Shown here piece by piece: positions 1 to 17,500 of a DNA stretch of 64,000 nucleotides. A program made the translations under genes and the position numbers. The DNA lies in the NCBI GenBank assembly GCA_024305405.1, contig JAKNDB010000054.1:496001-560000 (forward strand). Reading direction: 5' to 3'. Source of the DNA: Dirofilaria immitis (Eukaryota > Nematoda > Chromadorea > Rhabditida > Onchocercidae). Each line of letters begins with the position of its first letter. Positions within the stretch are counted from its first letter, which is position 1. The notes under the pieces were generated by a model. That model did no database searches, had not been told where the DNA came from, and saw only the letters and a list, made by a program, of their open reading frames with translations.

Positions 1-285
1 GAAAGAATTTTAAATTGGAATTAAATGAATTAATAAATAGGATTTAGAGTAGCCTAATTTCAGTTTGTACTACAATTTCGATAATTATTATATTTAAAGC
101 TTAACAAATTAGATTATTTATTTATGAATTAAGTATTGATTACTGAATAATACAACAATTTATATAGTTAAAAGCAATAGAAACATTTGTTTCTAAAATC
201 ATTATAAGCATATTTTATCAGAATAAATTGCTATAATAAAATTGATAATATTTCAAATATTTTCCAATAATTTCCAATTCGATCA
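1..285. other. AT-rich 3' flank of the Clc-like gene
   Basis: This stretch lies just downstream of the stop codon of the minus-strand Clc-like gene and should carry its 3' UTR. I see no coding exon and no perfect AATAAA on the minus strand. Nothing else stands out. Confidence 0.5.
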
Positions 286-2328
286 TCATTTCCGATATTT
301 TAGAGGCAATTCAGGTAAGGCACGCATTGCGAAAAAATCTTCTTGAGGATAATGATGGGGTTGATAGATCTAAAAATTTTAATACTGCTACAGATATTTT
401 CATTAAATATTTCCCGGAAATATGAAATTAAATAAAATCAAAATGAACGAAGTTTTAAGCATTAGATCTTGACACAAATTAAACAGTGTAAATACAGGAA
501 TATAGACAAGGATGATTTAATTGACCTGATATGATGCAAAAGCATTTTGATTTGTTCCTGTTGGACTGTTGTTAACTTCAGAGGATCGATAAAGTATTAT
601 AATATAGGCTAATGAAAATAGAAAAGATAGTACTAATAATAAGGTATCAATAAGATGTAAAAAGTATGAATAACCAACATGCTTCTGAAATTCTTAGTTA
701 TTATCTCGACTATTTTTCATCATTTTCAAAAGTTTAAATTCTAACATTTATCAAATCAATAATTTTTTTTTTTAATCTTAACTATATGATATCGCAATTG
801 TCGAAAAAATAAGAAAACTATTACAAAAGTATCGTTCAGATTCTTTAGTTCTATATTTGTTAAATTATAAAAAAAAAAATTAAATTAATATTTAAATTAT
901 GAATATCTGAATTATTTCTCATTTTTCAAAGTTTGAATTCTGATAATTTTTTTTTTTGATAGATGGAGATGAGGTAAATCATATTCTTATGTTAATTTTG
1001 AGAATTTTAATTATTTCTAGCATCTATCAAATCAATAATACTTACCTCATAGATGCCACTAACACTAACATGATAAAACCTATATTCCAGCATATGAGCA
1101 AATACTTGAAATGCTATATTACAGCCAATATTGATAAGTGCTAAAAAAAAAAAAGAAAAGAATGATATTACTTAATTGCATAATTAAGTAAACAACAAAG
1201 AAATAAATAAAATGATTATAAAATGTAAACCAGAAAGTCCAATTGTGATTGTAAACAAAAGTTGGGAATTTTTTCCAACATCAGTTGATTGTGAATAACA
1301 AAAACAAATCATTGCAAAAGAGCCAGAAATTGTCCAAATAATAATATGTATAATAAAATATGCTGCCATTCTAAAATTTCTTATCATTAAATAATAGTCA
1401 AATTAATTAATTAATTAGACTATTTTACAATAAAGCGGGAAGATGAAATTTAGTGAATATGACGACAGTAAAATATCTGAATACAATGCGAAGATATAAG
1501 AGATAAATATAAGTCAATAACATACAATTAAACAGGTAAAATAGGTTATAAACTAACCATAAAATGCAGGCGTTCGAATACTGATCACCTGTGGATTTGT
1601 ATAAAAATCAATATCATTCTTGGTGAATGTATACGTACAGGTGATCATTCCAGATGGTCTATGAATTAGAAATAGATTATATATTTTAAAATAAGCACAT
1701 CGGAAGAGATTTAAAAAATTTTCTTAAATAGTTTCAAATAATTTTAATTTTAATTAAAATTTTGCATATCTGAAATAATGATTAGCTTATAAGATTTGAA
1801 ATTTCAAAATAATTTTGGATAAAATTTAAGAGAAGTTGAAATTAAAATCAATAATTTACCTCGTCTGACAATTCATCCATAACCCATTTTGTATCCATTG
1901 TTGCAGTTCTCGAACGTAAACTACCTAAATATAATAGGTCTTAAATTTTGTACTAATCGTCCATTTCAAGAAAAAAGCTGCTTTTGAATTATCTTATTTA
2001 AAGCCCAACAACATACATTACATTTTTGGAATATGCCATGAAGCTTAACGTTTAATCTCATATTCATTCCATGATACTAAAATTTTAATAAATATACAGT
2101 AATCTATATTAAATTAAATATTTCTAAAAATTTTTACACTTTGGTTAATCATTTTCTGAATTTAAAAATTCCTGATTAATCCATCAATTTAAATTTAAAT
2201 TTTACAAGGACAAAAAAATAGTTATTCACCTGCCAAGCTGGTGTTGCTAGAGCTACAAAATTAATGAGTGTTCCGATCAAGCCAGTGATAAATGAAGGAA
2301 TTTGTAGTGTTACTCGTGCAGATACCAT
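286..2328 (-). CDS. Clc-like (claudin-like) four-pass membrane protein
   Basis: Nematode Clc-like family protein of about 267 residues, expected in the plasma membrane; the family resembles claudins, and a junction or channel-regulatory role is inferred, not shown here. Exons on the minus strand, 5' to 3': 2328-2230, 1924-1860, 1658-1558, 1370-1172, 1140-1046, 684-526, 369-286. Exon 1 begins MVSARVTLQIPSFITGLIGT and forms membrane span 1, ending in PAWQ. Exons 2-3 hold the extracellular loop with the claudin-type pattern QQWIQNGLWMNC followed by a second cysteine in MITCTYTF. Exon 5 carries the family-like stretch HMLEYRFYHVSVSGIYE; exon 6 carries the last span; exon 7 is a short tail ending LPLKYRK-stop. 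Phases agree at every junction except around exon 4, which needs two extra bases (near 1355-1358 and 1190-1192). With these it encodes spans 2 and 3, starting EWQHI. The product name rests on the loop motif and exon 5. Confidence 0.8.
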
Positions 2329-3297
2329 TGAAAGGATTATAATTTACCAAGTTAGTTGATAATGAAACAATTTTTACAGTTTTTAGAATATTTTATCAGA
2401 TACTGTAGCTGAATACAGTATCATCGGGAGGTTTCAGCTTTAACATCTATGAAAAAGGGCAAATTCAAAACTAATCAATGTCTAATCAAAAACTGAATAG
2501 ACCCGTGTTTACAATAAACCTGAAAAAAGGGAAAGATGTAGATAAAATTTGCTAATGATTTCAAACATTATTTATCAGTTGTTTTAATTAAAAATAAACA
2601 AAGCACATTGAAATATCATAAACGTTTTTGTAATATTATTGAAATTAAAAAAATTAGAAATATCTAAGTAAGTGATATCCAATGATAAGATTATGAATGA
2701 AACTTCGAGCTAAGACATTTCAAAATAAAACTATGGCCAGATATTGGTAAGAATTTATTTAAAAAAATACAACAAACAAAAATAATCATTTAATCATTCA
2801 GAAACAAAAAGAAAAAGAGAAGGATAAAATTATCATTTTGAACAGTGGAGCTATATAATCGATGATCTCTTAGAAAGTATGTAATTTCAAATTTTCAAAT
2901 TGATTGTCGCATAGATGTTATCTAATCTAAAATCATTGATTGGACGAGTTTTCTCTCGTCGCATACTTCATTCATTAAATTATATTCAATCGTATCATAT
3001 AGTAGTAATGATTATGCATGTATGAAGAAATTGTTGGGAAAAATTTTTTCAAACCTATAATGTTATAAGTAGATATTGTTGTACAATAAAAATCGATTTC
3101 AATTGTTGTCAACACTATTATCATTCATTCATCATCGATCTATCGATCAATCTATCCATTCGTCATCCATTCAAACCAACCAATCAACCAACTAACTAAC
3201 CATCTAACCAACTCTCTCATTTATTCATTCACATTTCATTTCATTTCATTTTATATTGCTCTGAGCAAATGGTTGTCAAGGACAATGTTGCAGGTGA

Positions 3298-3334
3298 ATT
3301 CATTCATTCATTCATTCATTCATTCATTCATTCA
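3298..3334. repeat. (ATTC)n tetranucleotide microsatellite
   Basis: About nine uninterrupted ATTC units, directly after a longer zone of degenerate tetranucleotides. Confidence 0.9.
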
Positions 3335-3527
3335 TACGATTATTTTTGTTTCTCATCAAACATCTAACTGCTGTTATTCACATCGATGAAAAATTTCATC
3401 GATTGATTAAACGACAAATTTTAAGATGTTTATATGTACTTGTTTGATTAATTAACAAAGCAATGAATATTTTATATATTTGAATATTAGATTTAATATT
3501 TTTGTTATTTAATTAAAACTTTATTAA

Positions 3528-3820
3528 AAGCTATAAGTTGATATGATAAGTGATTTTAAATTTAACTATATTGAAGTTTCTACAATTGAAAATATTAATA
3601 TAAAATGATATAATATAGATATAAACAAATATCATGATAAATGATTTTAACTATATTGAAATTTCTACAATAGAAAGTATTAATACAAAATGATACAATA
3701 CATATAAGTCAATACAAAGTGATATAATATAAGCCAATATCATGATAGATAATTTTAAATTTAACTACACTGAAACTTCTACAGTTGAAAATATCAATAA
3801 AAAATGATAGAACACATATA
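3528..3820. repeat. Three imperfect direct repeats of about 100 bp
   Basis: Each copy contains the order ATGATA..GATTTTAA..TTTAACTA..TGAA..TTCTACA.TTGAAA..AATGATA. The copies begin near 3540, 3630 and 3740 and have diverged by substitutions and small gaps. No coding potential is seen. Confidence 0.6.
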
Positions 3821-4016
3821 AGCAATTATTAAATAACTGTAATCCAATCAGAAGATTTTTATCAGAAGATTTTTTTATTTCGAATTATGAAAATATAATG
3901 TCATATCATTTTGTATTGATACTGATACGTAGGAAAATATAATATGTACATATATTTTGATTTTAGATTAATAAATTGAATTTGTTAAAAGAATATCAGT
4001 TAGTTAAAACAATGTA

Positions 4017-4058
4017 GCATTTCTTAAATGTTTAGCATTTTAAACATTTAAGAAATGC
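4017..4058. repeat. Perfect 18-bp inverted repeat with 6-nt loop
   Basis: Arms 4017-4034 (GCATTTCTTAAATGTTTA) and 4041-4058 are exact reverse complements around the loop GCATTT. Part of the sequence (GCATTTAAG) is repeated just downstream. It is not near a gene end that I can see, so a role as terminator or RNA hairpin is not supported. Confidence 0.85.
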
Positions 4059-4359
4059 TTAGCATTTAAGAGAATAAATGAAAAAAAAAAGAAAATTTTT
4101 TAAAAATATTGTTAATTATCATTCGATATTTAAATTTCATACATATGGAAAAGGTAATAAAAAACTATTGTAATTGAGCAATGAAAGCAGTTCATTTAGG
4201 CCAAAAATAAAAATAAAAAAATTTAGTTCTAAAATTTGAAAATACCATTTTGTATCACATACACACATATGGAATAAAAATTGCTATAAAAAGTAAAAAC
4301 AACAGATAGGGCAATATATTCGTAGACAATTTGATTGATAATGATTAATCGTCTATCAG

Positions 4360-4468
4360 ATGGTACATCCCACTTGCTTTCTTGTCATACTGATAAGTAT
4401 GAACCTCACAGATAGTATCATCATTGAAGAGGAAACTATTGGCAAGGGAAATCAGATCATGGAAGATG
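4360..4468 (+). CDS. Orphan first-exon candidate with signal-peptide-like start
   Basis: An ATG opens 36 codons followed by a good donor (G|GTATGT). The start reads MVHPTCFLVILISMNLTDS, which resembles a short signal peptide, and is followed by acidic and polar residues. Base composition is richer in G and C than the flanks. I could not find a downstream exon with matching phase before the next gene at 11541, so this may be the first exon of an unresolved secreted protein gene, or chance. No family recognised. Confidence 0.3.
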
Positions 4469-5106
4469 GTATGTTTTTAAGTATGAGATGAAATATGCCT
4501 TTTAAAATTTATGCAATAAAAAAAGAAAGATTGAAGTAAGATATTAAAAAAAAGAAAATTTGAAAAATATGAAATAAAAAGAAAAAAATAATAATAATTT
4601 GTCATTACACTACGAGAATTATAATAAAGAGTGTTTTTTTCTTCAGAAGCAAAGAAAATTTTCAAATGAAATACAAAAAAAGAAAAAAAAGTTGTATATT
4701 CGCATAAGTAAATGTTCCATATGCAAAATTAGAGGATTAGAAGAACTAAAATATTTGAAGAAAATGCGTCAAAAATCAATAAATTTGGAATTCATTAATA
4801 GCTAACATCCAATCAGAGATTCCTAACATGATATTTGCTACATAAGAAATCAAAAAGAATTAAAGCCTAATTTCAAACCATTTCAATTTAAACAGAAAGC
4901 AATATCAGCTATTACAGATTTGAAGGAGAAAAAAATGAGACTGTTTAAAGTATTTTTTTAACTAAATTGTAATAAAAATACGGAAAGCACTAAAGACTTA
5001 TTATTGAATTACAATATGTACATAACTGCAACAAATATGTTTTGCAACAATGAATACTAGTATTACTATTTATAATACAGAATATGTAAGCAGCTGCCAT
5101 AAGAAT

Positions 5107-5868
5107 ACAAGAATACATCATGAATATAAATAAAAATACGTCTCATCATGAATATAATGAAAATACGTCTGATCATGAATATAAATAAAAATACGTCTCA
5201 TCATGAATATAATGAAAATACGTCTGATCATGAATATAAATAAAAATACGTCTCATCATGAATATAATGAAAATACGTTTCATCATGAATATAATGAAAA
5301 TACGTTTCATCATGAATATAATGAAAATACGTTTCATCATGAATATAATGAAAATACGTTTCATCATGAATATAATGAAAATACGTTTCATCATGAATAT
5401 AATGAAAATACGTTTCATCATGAATATAATGAAAATACGTCTCATCATGAATATAATGAAAATACGTTTCATCATGAATATAATGAAAATACGTTTCATC
5501 ATGAATATAATGAAAATACGTTTCATCATGAATATAATGAAAATACGTTTCATCATGAATATAATGAAAATACGTTTCATCATGAATATAATGAAAATAC
5601 GTTTCATCATGAATATAATGAAAATACGTTTCATCATGAATATAATGAAAATACGTTTCATCATGAATATAATGAAAATACGTTTCATCATGAATATAAT
5701 GAAAATACGTTTCATCATGAATATAATGAAAATACGTTTCATCATGAATATAATGAAAATACGTTTCATCATGAATATAATGAAAATACGTTTCATCATG
5801 AATATAATGAAAATACGCTTTCATCATGAATATAATGAAAATACGTCTCATCATGAATATAGGAAAAT
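5107..5868. repeat. 27-bp minisatellite, about 27 copies
   Basis: The unit is GAATATAATGAAAATACGTTTCATCAT. Most copies are identical. The left end (5107-5270) shows a dimeric pattern in which copies with ATAAATAAAAATACG alternate with ATAATGAAAATACG copies, and GATCAT replaces CATCAT at some joints. The right end decays after about 5860. Long frames on both strands follow from the period and encode only nine-residue repeats. Confidence 0.95.
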
Positions 5869-6160
5869 ATGTTTCACAAATATGAGAAAATACATTTTAT
5901 TGTAAGTATATGAATCATGAATCATGAACATACAAAAATATGCTTTCTTATGAATGTATGAACGTATTCGATACTAATATACATAACAAATTAAAAGCAG
6001 TATGCAATAAAAATTTTAAATTAAAATGTTTAAGTTTTATAACTTACGGGCGATTATTTTAATTGAAATTTTTAAAATGTGTATGTTTATTACTAATTAT
6101 ATTTCTTAATAGCTTCTATATATTTCGAAATACTATAAACTTCTTAGTTAGGAAAATGAT

Positions 6161-6195
6161 ATAATATAGGTAGATATAATATCTACCTGTATTAT
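6161..6195. repeat. Near-perfect 17-bp palindrome
   Basis: Arms 6161-6177 and 6179-6195 are complementary except for one position (A/G) and are separated by one base, so a cruciform or hairpin is possible. No gene lies next to it. Confidence 0.7.
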
Positions 6196-7180
6196 ATTAT
6201 TAAAAATGATTTATAAATAGCTTTTGCATAGGATGCATCATTTTTTTCTTGTAAATTATCTTTTATTCAAAAAAGTGTTCAAATTAATTTACTTCCTTTT
6301 TATGTCTTTTTTAATCTTTCATATTTCAAAAATGTTAATCGTCCTGCTCGTATTAGATGCAATAGCATATCAAGAAATTGATAATATCTGACTTAAAGTT
6401 ATTATTTAAGATACATAATATTATATAATATTATTTCCAAAACAAAAATCAATAAAGAATTAATTTTCACCAGGTATAAATGATAGCACAAAAGGGCAGC
6501 ATAGTTTTACTTCAACTTTACCATTAAAGAATCACAGTGTATTAATAATTTCTATGGCAAAAACTTGACATCATATCGATTAATTTTAAATTTATTTCAT
6601 ATCGTTTTCATTTATTTGATAATCTTTAGCTTTCATATTAACCATTTCATCATTTTTCGCTTATTATTATTCGTAGTCCTTTCATTCTTATCTATCCTAT
6701 GTGCTTTAACATTATTCCAGCAAATTTAATAGGATAAAAGGAATGAACCATTTCTTTTATAATTTGAAATATCATTCTCGATGATTCTACTTTACTAATA
6801 TTTAGAATTCAAATTATAGGAAGTTTATAAATTTCCATGAATTCAAGCAATGGAATACTTTCTTTCTTTTAACTTTTTTTGCTCAAACAAAATTAATAAA
6901 ATAATTTTTACTTAAAATATTTGAAACAAATTTTTCATTTTAAAATTTAACGAAATTTTAATTTTTCAATTAAAATGAAAAGTAAAAACGAATTTTTTTC
7001 ATTTATAACAAATAGAAGACATAGAAAAATAAATTCGTTCAAATGTATGCAAAGTTCACAAATAGATTCAAAGTAAGAAGAATTAAATATTCTTTTGTAA
7101 ACAATCTTGAAAGGAAATCCGGCTTGCTTCAAGTAAACAAATCTATTTCTGGAAGACATCCAAGCTAATCACTCTATTAC

Positions 7181-7255
7181 CCACCCACTTAATGCCAAAA
7201 TCAAATCGTCTTTGTTAATGTCAACTTTGTCATACTTTATTTCAATCACTAATTG
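7181..7255 (-). CDS. Orphan internal-exon candidate
   Basis: On the minus strand a typical acceptor (TGTTACAG) is followed by 25 open codons, beginning QLVIEIKYDKVDINKDD, and a donor (TGG|GTAATAG). The 75-nt length keeps the frame. The peptide is mixed charged/hydrophobic, unlike the low-complexity peptides of the surroundings. I found no neighbouring exon with matching phase and recognise no family. Confidence 0.25.
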
Positions 7256-11540
<4,285 letters not shown>

Positions 11541-14500
11541 ATGTCAACGACAGAAGCAATATCATCAGATTCAATCAATCCAACAACTACTTTATCAAGT
11601 CAAAGTACTGGGAATCTTTTGATGCTATTGAATACATTATATACTCCAATTTTTACACCGCATACTCCTAATCTTCCATTATTAAATGGTCAGTTTATCA
11701 TATCTTATTATGATAAGAAATAATCACAATGAGAGCTCCTAGTTTTCTGTTATTAAATAATCAGTTTATCATATTTTATTTTGCATATATGATAAGACGT
11801 AAATATAATGAAAGCATTTTGAGATAAATAGGTATACAAATATATAAAGTTTTAATTTTTGTTTTAACAAAATTTAGGCAAAAATTTTTTTAAATGTTTA
11901 AAAGAAAATTTTTAATATTTTTAAATGTTTTGATTAAAATAGAATGAATTAATTATTCCAATAAAAAATGAATGAAATTATTAATGAATGCATTTTTCGT
12001 ATTTATCACAAATTAATATCATCGTATTATCATTAAATTTTATCACATTTGCAATGTTTCCTAAAATTTCGCAATAAAAAAATTAGTTAAATTAAATTTC
12101 GGATTTTTGGATAATTTGTAACAATGCAATTGAAAAAATAAACAAAATATAAAATAGATAAAGTGCCGATGTTTATGAAAATGGATTTGTGGGATTTTTT
12201 CCTTTTTTTTTTTTGAAAATGTGATTTCCGTCGAGAAATCTTATTCTCTCTGTTCATCATTGATTTTAGCGTATCATACCCTCATGCTCGCTTTTTTTTT
12301 TTGAAAAAGTTCATATTTTATTGGCTATGGCTAAAATTTACTATTTTTGAATTTTTATTTTATGCTAGTAATGACGTAAAATACTAGCAAAGGGATAAAA
12401 TTATATTTAAGCAAAGAAATTGTTTTAATTTTAAGTTTTGTATGAAAAATACGAAAGAATGAAAAAGGCAAGGAATGAAACAAAATAACACTTAATTCAT
12501 TACTACAATATATGATTGATTGATTGATCAAATTTTAAAACGATATAGTTTTTCTTATTTTAGGTTTAAACTTGACAAGCAAAGTAATAATTCATTGTTA
12601 CAACATATGATTGATTGATTGATTGATTAGTTAAATTTTAGGAAGATATAGTTTTATTATTTCAGGTTTATACATTAGACAAGCAAAGTATTATTTCAAG
12701 AGTCAAATGAAATAGCTTATAATTCCAAATTATTAATTATATTTTAATGTAATTTGCAAATGACAATGATAATAGTGATAATAGCTAATAATTAATATAA
12801 AATTTGTATGATGATATATGAAAAAAATTTCAAATGACATGAGCAATAAAATGCTACGCTGATATTGATAATACTTATTGGCCTATTATTGCTGAATAAA
12901 TTTTATCATCATATTTTTGCATAATTAGGCTTATAAAAGATGTGCAAATGATACTGCATGCTAAAATTATATATGTATATATAAAAGAAAACATTAAGAC
13001 AATAAAGTTTAAATATCATTATTGAATATTTTATATATAATTTGAATTTCAAATATATCATATTGATAAATCATATTGATAAAAGCTGTACAGTGAAAAA
13101 ACAAATGTTAAATTTGATAAAAATTTATGATAAAATTTAAAATTTAAGCGAAATTCATCAATCACAATTTGGAATATTTGAATTTAAAATCAAAACAACA
13201 CCATTAAACAATAATCAAAATTATGCTCAATTCTCATAAATTTTAAACTGTATTAATTTTTTTGATTTTTCTTTCTTTCTCTCTCTCTCTCTCTTCTTTT
13301 TCTTCTTCTTCTTATTTATCTGCAAAGAATATAAATTAATATTTATTCAGCCTTGCCCAATATCACTCCGCCTTCTTATTTTTGTTTTTAGGAATTGTGT
13401 TATGAGTGAGAAAACAATACATAGTATTAAGAGAATGAAATTTTCTAAAATACTTGAATCTTTTGAATCTGTTGTGAAGGATTTGGATGATTCTTTCTAT
13501 TAGAACATCATTCCTTCATTCATCATCGTATTTTCAAAAATTGAGAAATGTCGCATCGCAACGAAAGTTTGTCGTTTTATTTTATTTATTGCTTATCACA
13601 TTTATTAATTATATATTATTATAAAATGATCGAAACGAAAAATCTTTTTTTTTTATTTTAACAATTTCAAAAATCTTTTTAAAAAAAGAAAATTTATAAA
13701 TCTAAAATTTATATTTAAAGGAAAATGAAAATTATAACTTTTTTGTTTCTAAAGTGATTGAAATTATCATTATTTGCCTTATGATAATTTTGTTTTTAAA
13801 AAGCAAGAATCACAATTTATCAGCCATAAAAATTTTTTTCCTTTTTATCAATGTGAGAATCCTTTATTATCAGTTTGAGAATGCCCTTGTTGATTAGCAG
13901 ATTTCTAAATAGTTATATAAAAGAATATATATATGATAAGAAGCATTGAAGCAAATTGAATTAATTGCTCAAACAAAATAATCAAAGATTCAACAGTCTT
14001 TAGAACTTCCTCATCCATTAATCGGAGATCATTTAAAATGATAAATTAAAAGAAAAATTTATAAAAGTTATTTTACAGGTCATTTTATACGGTGATCTCT
14101 TCAAATTTTTGATCTTATACAATTCATAGCATTTATTAAATTTACACTAATATATATATATTGAAAATAATATTTCTAAAAACAAAAATAAATAATATTC
14201 TAACGAATTGATATAAAAGTTTTCTAAAAATAAGATTAGAAAAATTACGCCAATTTATTGAACGATATCATATTTAATTGTTAAACAGAAGTTTTATTAT
14301 CATCAAGATGTAATATAGTATGATAAGCAAAATAAATTAATAATAATATAGCAATAAAGCGATAATGATAATAATATAGTAATGATAAGAAGTGATAATA
14401 ATTATAGGGTAACGATATAATAACTAAATAATGGTAATAATTTTATTAACATTAATTACTTTTGTACATAATTAAATGAAAGTAACATTAGGACGTACGA

Positions 14501-17500
14501 TGCATGCATTGTATGCGATCAGTTTTATCATCTATTCGATCACTGATATATGCGATTGGCTCTTTGTATACTTCACTCTTCGTGGCTATGTTACATCATT
14601 TCCTTAAAGACTTGGCTTGCTGTGGCACTTGTCTCTGCAACAGTTTTTGGCTCTATGTTGACATCACTTCTGTTGGTTAGTAAATTTCTATTTAATAATA
14701 TCAATAATAATAATAACAATAATAATAATATGAAAAATAATTTTATTAAATTTTAGAAAATTAAAAAAATTAATTCGATTAAATTTGCATAATTGTAATA
14801 GACTTTTATGTTAAAATTAATAATAAATTAAATAAAAATATTGCAAATCAATAATAGTTATAATTTATTATTAATTATTATATTATTTGGAATTATTAAT
14901 TTATTATTAATTATTATATTATTCAAAAATGAAAAAGTCAAAGATTTGAGAAACGAGAAATTTTTTTATTTATTAATATATAAATAAGTAATTAAAAATC
15001 AAAATTTAAATAAAATTTTCAGTCTCAAAATATCTTTTCTATTATCCCTTTGCTATTATCGATTGAAAATTCGTAACTATTTGAAATTTTTAAATATTGC
15101 AATCTAAAAAAGATCTTATTGCACCAAACAAATTGCTATTCTCTTTTGAAACGTGGCTATTTATTCCATTCATATAAAAGCCTATCTTATTTTCAGCCAA
15201 GCTTTAATCTTAACTATATAGTTGTTATCAACATCCAAGCTACAATCTTTCGTTGTACTTAATTACTAAACTTTTTGCATTTGTTATCTTTGTCCTATCT
15301 TTTAAAAAAAAATATGATTTATGGAATACGGTAATATCATTTATAAATAGACATTAAATTTATCCATATTTCCCTAATTTAGATTTAATTCTATGATAGG
15401 ATTTCAATATGTTTAATCATCCAGTAGTAAACACATAAATAAACTTATAATTAAATTTTCAAAATAATGAAGAAAAAAAGATTTAATTATTAAAAAAATA
15501 ATTGATAACAATCATTTTATTCTATAACATTTATAAAAAAAAAATGAGCCTATCAAAAAAATAAAACTTTGATTATTGTTTACTTAAAAGCGATTAATTC
15601 GAGATAAAATGACCAAAGACAATAGGAGAAATAATAGTTCTCGAATTTGGGAAAAAAAACAAATTTTCCTCCCATTTCAATTTATTTATTTAAATGAAAT
15701 TATAATTTGTAATAAAAAAAAATATTTATAATTCATTCAAATTTCTCTCTAACTTTAACATATCTCAATACCATTTCTATGCCCAATATATGTATATTTC
15801 TATTTCCATTTCCAATATCCTTTTAAGATTATAATTTATTGTTTATTAAATTCATTTCATTCATTTCAATCTTTGATCTTTTACGAAAATTTAGATTTTA
15901 GGTATTATGCGTTGAAAATGCATTTGCTCATCGTCTTTATATCGCACCATATCGAAGTGGTTTGCTATTATTTATGAAGCATTTGTACAATGGATTCAGG
16001 TTTTGTTTTTGTTTTTGTTTCTTTTTGTTTTTGTTTTTGTTTTTGTCTTTTGTTTTTGTCTTTTGTTTATTTATTTTTATTTTTGTTTATTGTTTTTATT
16101 TTTGCATTTGCCTTTCTGAATTTATAATCAAACGAAAGAAATAATTAAGCAAATATGCGATAAAATTAATTGCAAACTATTGGCTATTATTATTATTATT
16201 GTTAGTATAAAAACTTAAGAAATCAGGCTAATATAAATAAACAATCAATAAGATCATCATAAAAATTATGCCATGAAATGATATTATAATCAATTATATG
16301 CTAAAAATTTCTGATAATAAATTTTTAACATGACAAAATATTTTTCAGGCATTTAACAATTTTCGAATAGCATTTCTATTTATGATGCTTCATGATATGC
16401 CTTTAACAATTATAAATTTTATCTTTATCACTTCATGTCGCTGTGCTGGTCCACATGTTTGTTTATTTTTATTTGATATACTTGAGTATCGATATGATCA
16501 ATTTTGAATTTCGAATGCTTCAGAATTTTTTATTTTAGCCATTGCTATCATTGCATTTTTCAAAATGTTCTTTATAGAATTATAAGTTTAAGTTTGATTA
16601 AACTAATTTAATCGGTTAATTAAAATGATAATTAAGTAACAAAAATTTTTCATATGTGTGAATATTTAGATATCAGAAATATTTCTCAAAATTTTAAAAG
16701 ATATTAATCGTTTATAGATTCTTCAATGGCCTTTAGTAATATCATCATTAGCTACAACTATAAGTATTATTTGGCGTTTAGTAATGTTATATTTTGCATA
16801 TCGTCGAATGATATTCCCATTAAAATCAACAACACGTAATAATATCATTAATCGACAACCAACTCTCTATGAACAATTCAAAATTAATTTAAGTCAAAAG
16901 TATTTGTTTTATTTAACTTTATATTATTAATTAAATAAGCAAAATTAATTATTAATGAGTAATTAAGTAAATGAGTATGCACAAAAATAGTATTATAAAA
17001 AAATAGAAAAAAAAGAAAAATAATAGATTAATAAAACTTATGTGTGAAAAAGAAAATTAATAAAGAAATGATTATAAAGTAATATATCAAAGAAAATTTT
17101 TAAATTAATTTTATATGATAATATTAATTATTGAGTTATTAAATTTAAGTATTTATTAAGTATTAAAATAATTTATTAATCAATTATTAAATTAATCGTT
17201 TCTAATGAAAGTTAATTTTGGAATATTTAAAATTTCATAATTTTAAGAAATGGAGGTCGTTTAAATGATTATGATGAATTATGGCCTGTAAGATATAGCG
17301 TTCAGAAAATCTATGGACCATTTCCAGAAGATAATCATGAACAGCAAACTTTATCTGTAAAACTTGTTAAATCACCATATCATATTGCATTATATAAGGT
17401 ACTAATATCAGTTTATTATCAATATTATCAATGTTGAAATATTGCTAAAGTAATAAACTTTTTTTTTTTTAGATGCGAACAAGATTTTGCATTAAATGAT

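Larger units (their letters stand above)
2329..4359. other. Gene-poor upstream region with simple repeats
   Basis: This should contain the promoter of the Clc-like gene. It holds degenerate CATT/CCAA/CTAA tetranucleotide runs (about 3115-3245), a perfect ATTC run, and an imperfect direct repeat at 3528-3820. I see no convincing exon. Confidence 0.5.
4469..7180. other. Gene-poor stretch with minisatellite
   Basis: Apart from the 27-bp array and a palindrome I see only AT-rich sequence here. The open frames inside the array exist because its period is a multiple of three; they are not genes. Confidence 0.5.

Noticed and set aside
5173..5905. Long open frames of over 200 codons on both strands with nine-residue repeats
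   Set aside because: They arise because the 27-bp period is a multiple of three; the same sequence is open in several frames and there are no splice sites or flanking coding sequence.
15962..16144. Sixty-residue Phe-rich frame after exon 3 of the multi-pass gene
   Set aside because: It reads through the donor into a TTTTTG-repeat intron in a frame different from the phase-consistent exon 15895-15959.
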